In this document: in pieces, positions 4,751 to 7,233 of the stretch | Position numbering within the stretch: the stretch's first letter is position 1 | How the letters are laid out: each line of letters opens with the position of its first letter | From: Deltaproteobacteria bacterium | GTDB taxonomy: Bacteria > Myxococcota_A > UBA9042 > DTJE01 | DNA length: 7,233 bases | Reading direction: 5' to 3' | NCBI GenBank assembly: GCA_013151875.1 | Contig: JAADHL010000207.1 | Span: 1-7,233, forward strand | The notes under the pieces: generated by a model | Database searches by the model: none | The model's input: the letters and a program-made list of their open reading frames with translations, nothing else | Told to the model about the DNA's origin: nothing | Position numbers and translations under genes: made by a program

Positions 4751-7233
4751 TCACTTACAGGGAAGGAAACGGACCGTGTTTTTCATCTCTTCGAGGACTT
4801 CTTCCACGGCCTCCAGCAGGGTATCGACGTCGTCATCGGTCGTTCGATCCGACAGCGAAACGCGGATCGAACAGTGCGCGTCCTGTTCGCTCATGCCCAT
4901 GGCCAGCAGTGCGTGTGAGGGCCTGGGGTCCCCGGATTTGCATGCAGAGCCGGACGAAATGGAAATCCCCTTTCTGTCCAGCGCTATGACCAATGATTCG
5001 CCGCGCAGTCCGGGCAGCGTCATGTTCAGGGTGTTAGGCAGCCGCTTTTCCCTGGGTCCGTTGAGCCTGGCGCCGGGGGCAAGCCGGATCAGCCCCTGTT
5101 CGATCCTGTCCCTGCGAGCCTCGATGAGGTCGGCCTTGTCCACGATGCCCCGAGCCAGTTCAGCGGCCCGTCCCAGGCCGGCTATGGCGGCGACGTTCTC
5201 GGTGCCCGCGCGCAGGGACATCTCCTGGCCTCCCCCGTGGACCAGGGGCTCCAACTTCACGCCCTTGCCCACGAACAGGGCCCCTATGCCCTTGGGTCCG
5301 TGGAACTTGTGGGCGGAAAGAGACAGAAGGTCAACGCCCAGCCCGGCCACGTCAACGGGGACCTTGCCGACCGCCTGGACCGCGTCCGTGTGGAACAAGG
5401 CGCCCCGGGCGTGGGCCAGGTCCGCCATCTCGCGCACCGGCATGATGGAACCAACCTCGTTGTTCGCCGTCATGATTGAAACCAGCAGGGTTTTCTCGTC
5501 CAGGGTCCTGCGCAGGCCGTCCAGGTCCACCAGGCCGTCGGGCCCGACATCCAGATACTCAACGTCGAAACCCATGGTTTGCAGGAAACGACAGGCGCCC
5601 AGCACCGCGGGGTGTTCGACGGCGGAAGTGATGACCTTCCGTCTGGTCCCCCCGGAAGCGAACGCAAGGCCCTTGATCGCCAAATTGTCAGCTTCGCTGC
5701 CCCCGCCGGTAAAGACGACGCGACGCGGCAAGGCCCCAATCAGGGCAGCCACCTTGCGCCGCGCGTCCTCCACGGCCTTGCGCGCGGACCTGCCCAGGCC
5801 ATGGATGCTGGACGGATTTCCGAAGCCCTCATCCATGAGCCAGGGCGACATGGCCCCCCGAACCTCGGACGCAAGTGGGGTGGTGGCGTTGTTGTCCAGG
5901 TACACGCGCCCTGCCCGGCGTTCGCGATCCGGCTCGGCCAGGCCCTTCTTCCACGTGGGAGGCGCCTTCATCGAAGCCGCCCGCGACACCGACGTGCCCT
6001 GTTCCACTCGTGTTACCTCGCACAGCAGGGCCTTGTAGACCGGGAAACCGGAAATCTCGTCCAGGTTGGTCACGTCGGTCAATTCGTTTACGTTCCCCTC
6101 CCTCCATGCCTCTGGTCCGACCGGGCCACCGCCCCCCATGTTGACCTCTACCGCGCCCTTTACTATCGATTCGTCGACACGCGCCCTGAACCTGACCGCG
6201 CCCCTCGGGGTCCTGACCTCAACCAGGTCGCCGGCCTTGATGCCGCGCTTTTCAGCATCCTTTTCGTTCATCTGAACAGTGGGTTCCGGGTTGTCCTTCA
6301 ACAGCCCGGCGATCCCGTGGTGCTGCGACCTGAAATCCGTGTGCGGGCGGGCCCCGGAATTGAACACCAGCGGATACGTTTGCGCCAGGTCCGGCCGCGA
6401 CAGGGGGCCCTCCGTGGGTTCCGTGTATTTTGGAAGGGGCTCATAGCCGTACTCGGCCAGCACGGATGAGGCGAACTCGAACTTGCCGGACGGCGTGTCG
6501 AAACCGGGTTGTCCATCACCGCGGAGCCCTCCCTTTTCCCACTTGCGGTATTCGTGCAGTGTCGTCGGCACCTGGACCATCCCGCCCGCCTCACGCACCT
6601 GTTCCAGGGTAAACCCGGACCCGTCCAGGACCGTTCGCAGGACCTCCTCCTCGGTCTGCGGATATAGGTGGCCGTACCCCAGGCGATTCGCCAGTTCCGC
6701 CATGATCAGGTAGTCGCTGCGCGCCTCGCCAACGGGCTCGATCACCTTTTCGCGAAGCCTGAATACCGGCCCGTAGGTCATGTACGAGTCGATCTCGAAC
6801 ATGGTGGTGGCCGGCAGCACCACGTCCGCCCAGGCCGCGTCCGCCGTAAGCTGGCGGTCGATGCAGCACAGGAAGTCCAGTCCGGCAAGGGCCTCGCGCC
6901 ATACAGGGGTCTGGGGCCACGAAGTCAGCAACGAAGCGCCGTGAATGATGAGGCCACGGATGGGGTAGGGTCTGTCCTCGAGCACGGCGTCCAGAAGTCC
7001 GGTGGCGTGGGATTCACCGCGGTAGTCGCTGTAAAGTGGAAACCGGTCCCTGGCCGCGGCGCGACCTACATCCGGGTTGGCCACGTTGCATGAACGGTTG
7101 ATGGGAAAATGGCTGTCCGCCATGGCCAGGCCGATTCCTCCCGGCACGTCGAGTTGGCCCGCGATCGCCCATAACGAGAACACCGCCCGTATCGCCTGGA
7201 TCCCGCTGTTCGAGTACTCCAGCCCGGTATACA
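4751..7233 (-). CDS. Molybdopterin oxidoreductase fused to C-terminal cysteine desulfurase (5' end outside window)
   Basis: There are 826 visible residues, counted from the first full codon at 7231. The frame stays open to the window edge, so the N-terminus, including any [4Fe-4S] motif and the residue that ligates Mo/W, is not visible. Residues 1-285 match the inner part of DMSO-reductase-family enzymes, with AGQLDVPGG and the TADAAWADVVLPATTMFE segment at about 129-146. Residues 286-410 are the cofactor dinucleotide-binding domain (NSGARPHTDFRSQHHG, then GDLVEVRTPRG, then GFPVYKALLCEV). After a linker (about 411-441) comes a full class-I cysteine desulfurase: YLDNNATTPL (444-453), PLP-stacking His540, Asp616 in FHTDAVQ, PLP lysine Lys642 in SAHKFHG, RAGTEN (674-679), and catalytic Cys764 in SSGSACKSG. 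I verified the Lys and Cys codons on the raw sequence. The desulfurase takes sulfur from L-cysteine; in this fusion it may sulfurate the Mo/W site or supply Fe-S assembly. The oxidoreductase substrate is unknown. Confidence 0.88.
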   Translation of the reverse strand, partial: YTGLEYSNSGIQAIRAVFSLWAIAGQLDVPGGIGLAMADSHFPINRSCNVANPDVGRAAARDRFPLYSDYRGESHATGLLDAVLEDRPYPIRGLIIHGASLLTSWPQTPVWREALAGLDFLCCIDRQLTADAAWADVVLPATTMFEIDSYMTYGPVFRLREKVIEPVGEARSDYLIMAELANRLGYGHLYPQTEEEVLRTVLDGSGFTLEQVREAGGMVQVPTTLHEYRKWEKGGLRGDGQPGFDTPSGKFEFASSVLAEYGYEPLPKYTEPTEGPLSRPDLAQTYPLVFNSGARPHTDFRSQHHGIAGLLKDNPEPTVQMNEKDAEKRGIKAGDLVEVRTPRGAVRFRARVDESIVKGAVEVNMGGGGPVGPEAWREGNVNELTDVTNLDEISGFPVYKALLCEVTRVEQGTSVSRAASMKAPPTWKKGLAEPDRERRAGRVYLDNNATTPLASEVRGAMSPWLMDEGFGNPSSIHGLGRSARKAVEDARRKVAALIGALPRRVVFTGGGSEADNLAIKGLAFASGGTRRKVITSAVEHPAVLGACRFLQTMGFDVEYLDVGPDGLVDLDGLRRTLDEKTLLVSIMTANNEVGSIMPVREMADLAHARGALFHTDAVQAVGKVPVDVAGLGVDLLSLSAHKFHGPKGIGALFVGKGVKLEPLVHGGGQEMSLRAGTENVAAIAGLGRAAELARGIVDKADLIEARRDRIEQGLIRLAPGARLNGPREKRLPNTLNMTLPGLRGESLVIALDRKGISISSGSACKSGDPRPSHALLAMGMSEQDAHCSIRVSLSDRTTDDDVDTLLEAVEEVLEEMKNTVRFLPCK

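Noticed and set aside
4751..5971. Separate stand-alone cysteine desulfurase starting at ATG 5971
   Set aside because: No stop codon separates it from the oxidoreductase and its ribosome site is weak, so a single fused protein is the simpler reading.
4734..6038. Plus-strand open frame of 434 codons
   Set aside because: It is fully antisense to the cysteine desulfurase domain and is extremely rich in Ser, Arg, Pro and Thr, as expected for a shadow frame.
4751..7183. GTG at 7183 as the true start of the fusion gene
   Set aside because: The frame is open upstream to the window edge, and the 16 codons before it (YTGLEYSNSGIQAIRA) continue the molybdopterin oxidoreductase fold. The GTG is an internal Val codon.

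Overview
The window is GC-rich and tightly packed, with every supported gene on the minus strand, so it reads from position 7233 down to position 1. There are five protein genes. Two run off the edges: the 5' end of the first lies beyond 7233, and the 3' end of the last lies beyond 1. I see no rRNA, tRNA, CRISPR array, insertion sequence or phage gene. The only gap of note is about 200 bases (4554-4750). The gene mix points to a Gram-negative bacterium, plausibly an anaerobic deltaproteobacterial lineage (Desulfobacterota or Myxococcota-like): a DMSO-reductase-family molybdenum/tungsten enzyme, a Gly-rich lipoprotein, an RND/MMPL exporter and a DFRVRP-type amidohydrolase-like protein. This placement is inference from gene content and is not shown by a marker gene.

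Region 1 (4751-7233) is one unbroken reading frame. It encodes the C-terminal part of a molybdopterin oxidoreductase followed, after a linker of about 30 residues, by a complete class-I (NifS/IscS-like) cysteine desulfurase with all its key catalytic residues. A desulfurase fused to a Mo/W enzyme is the most unusual item here. It suggests an enzyme that mobilises sulfur for its own Mo/W-sulfido ligand or Fe-S cluster.

Region 2 (4554-4750) is an AT-richer intergenic stretch with two short inverted repeats and weak promoter-like hexamers. It probably separates the fusion gene from the next transcription unit.

Region 3 (1-4553) is a probable four-gene operon. In order of transcription it holds an amidohydrolase-2-like protein with a degenerate metal site, an HHxxxD acyltransferase of the condensation/WS-DGAT/PapA superfamily, an alpha/beta-hydrolase with a lipoprotein-like N-terminus (start overlapping the previous stop as ATGA), and the N-terminus of an RND/MMPL-family exporter. 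An acyltransferase, an envelope esterase and an MMPL exporter together recall the PapA-MmpL logic of mycobacterial surface lipids. The inferred theme is synthesis, export and processing of an esterified lipid or other hydrophobic product. The substrate cannot be read from the sequence.
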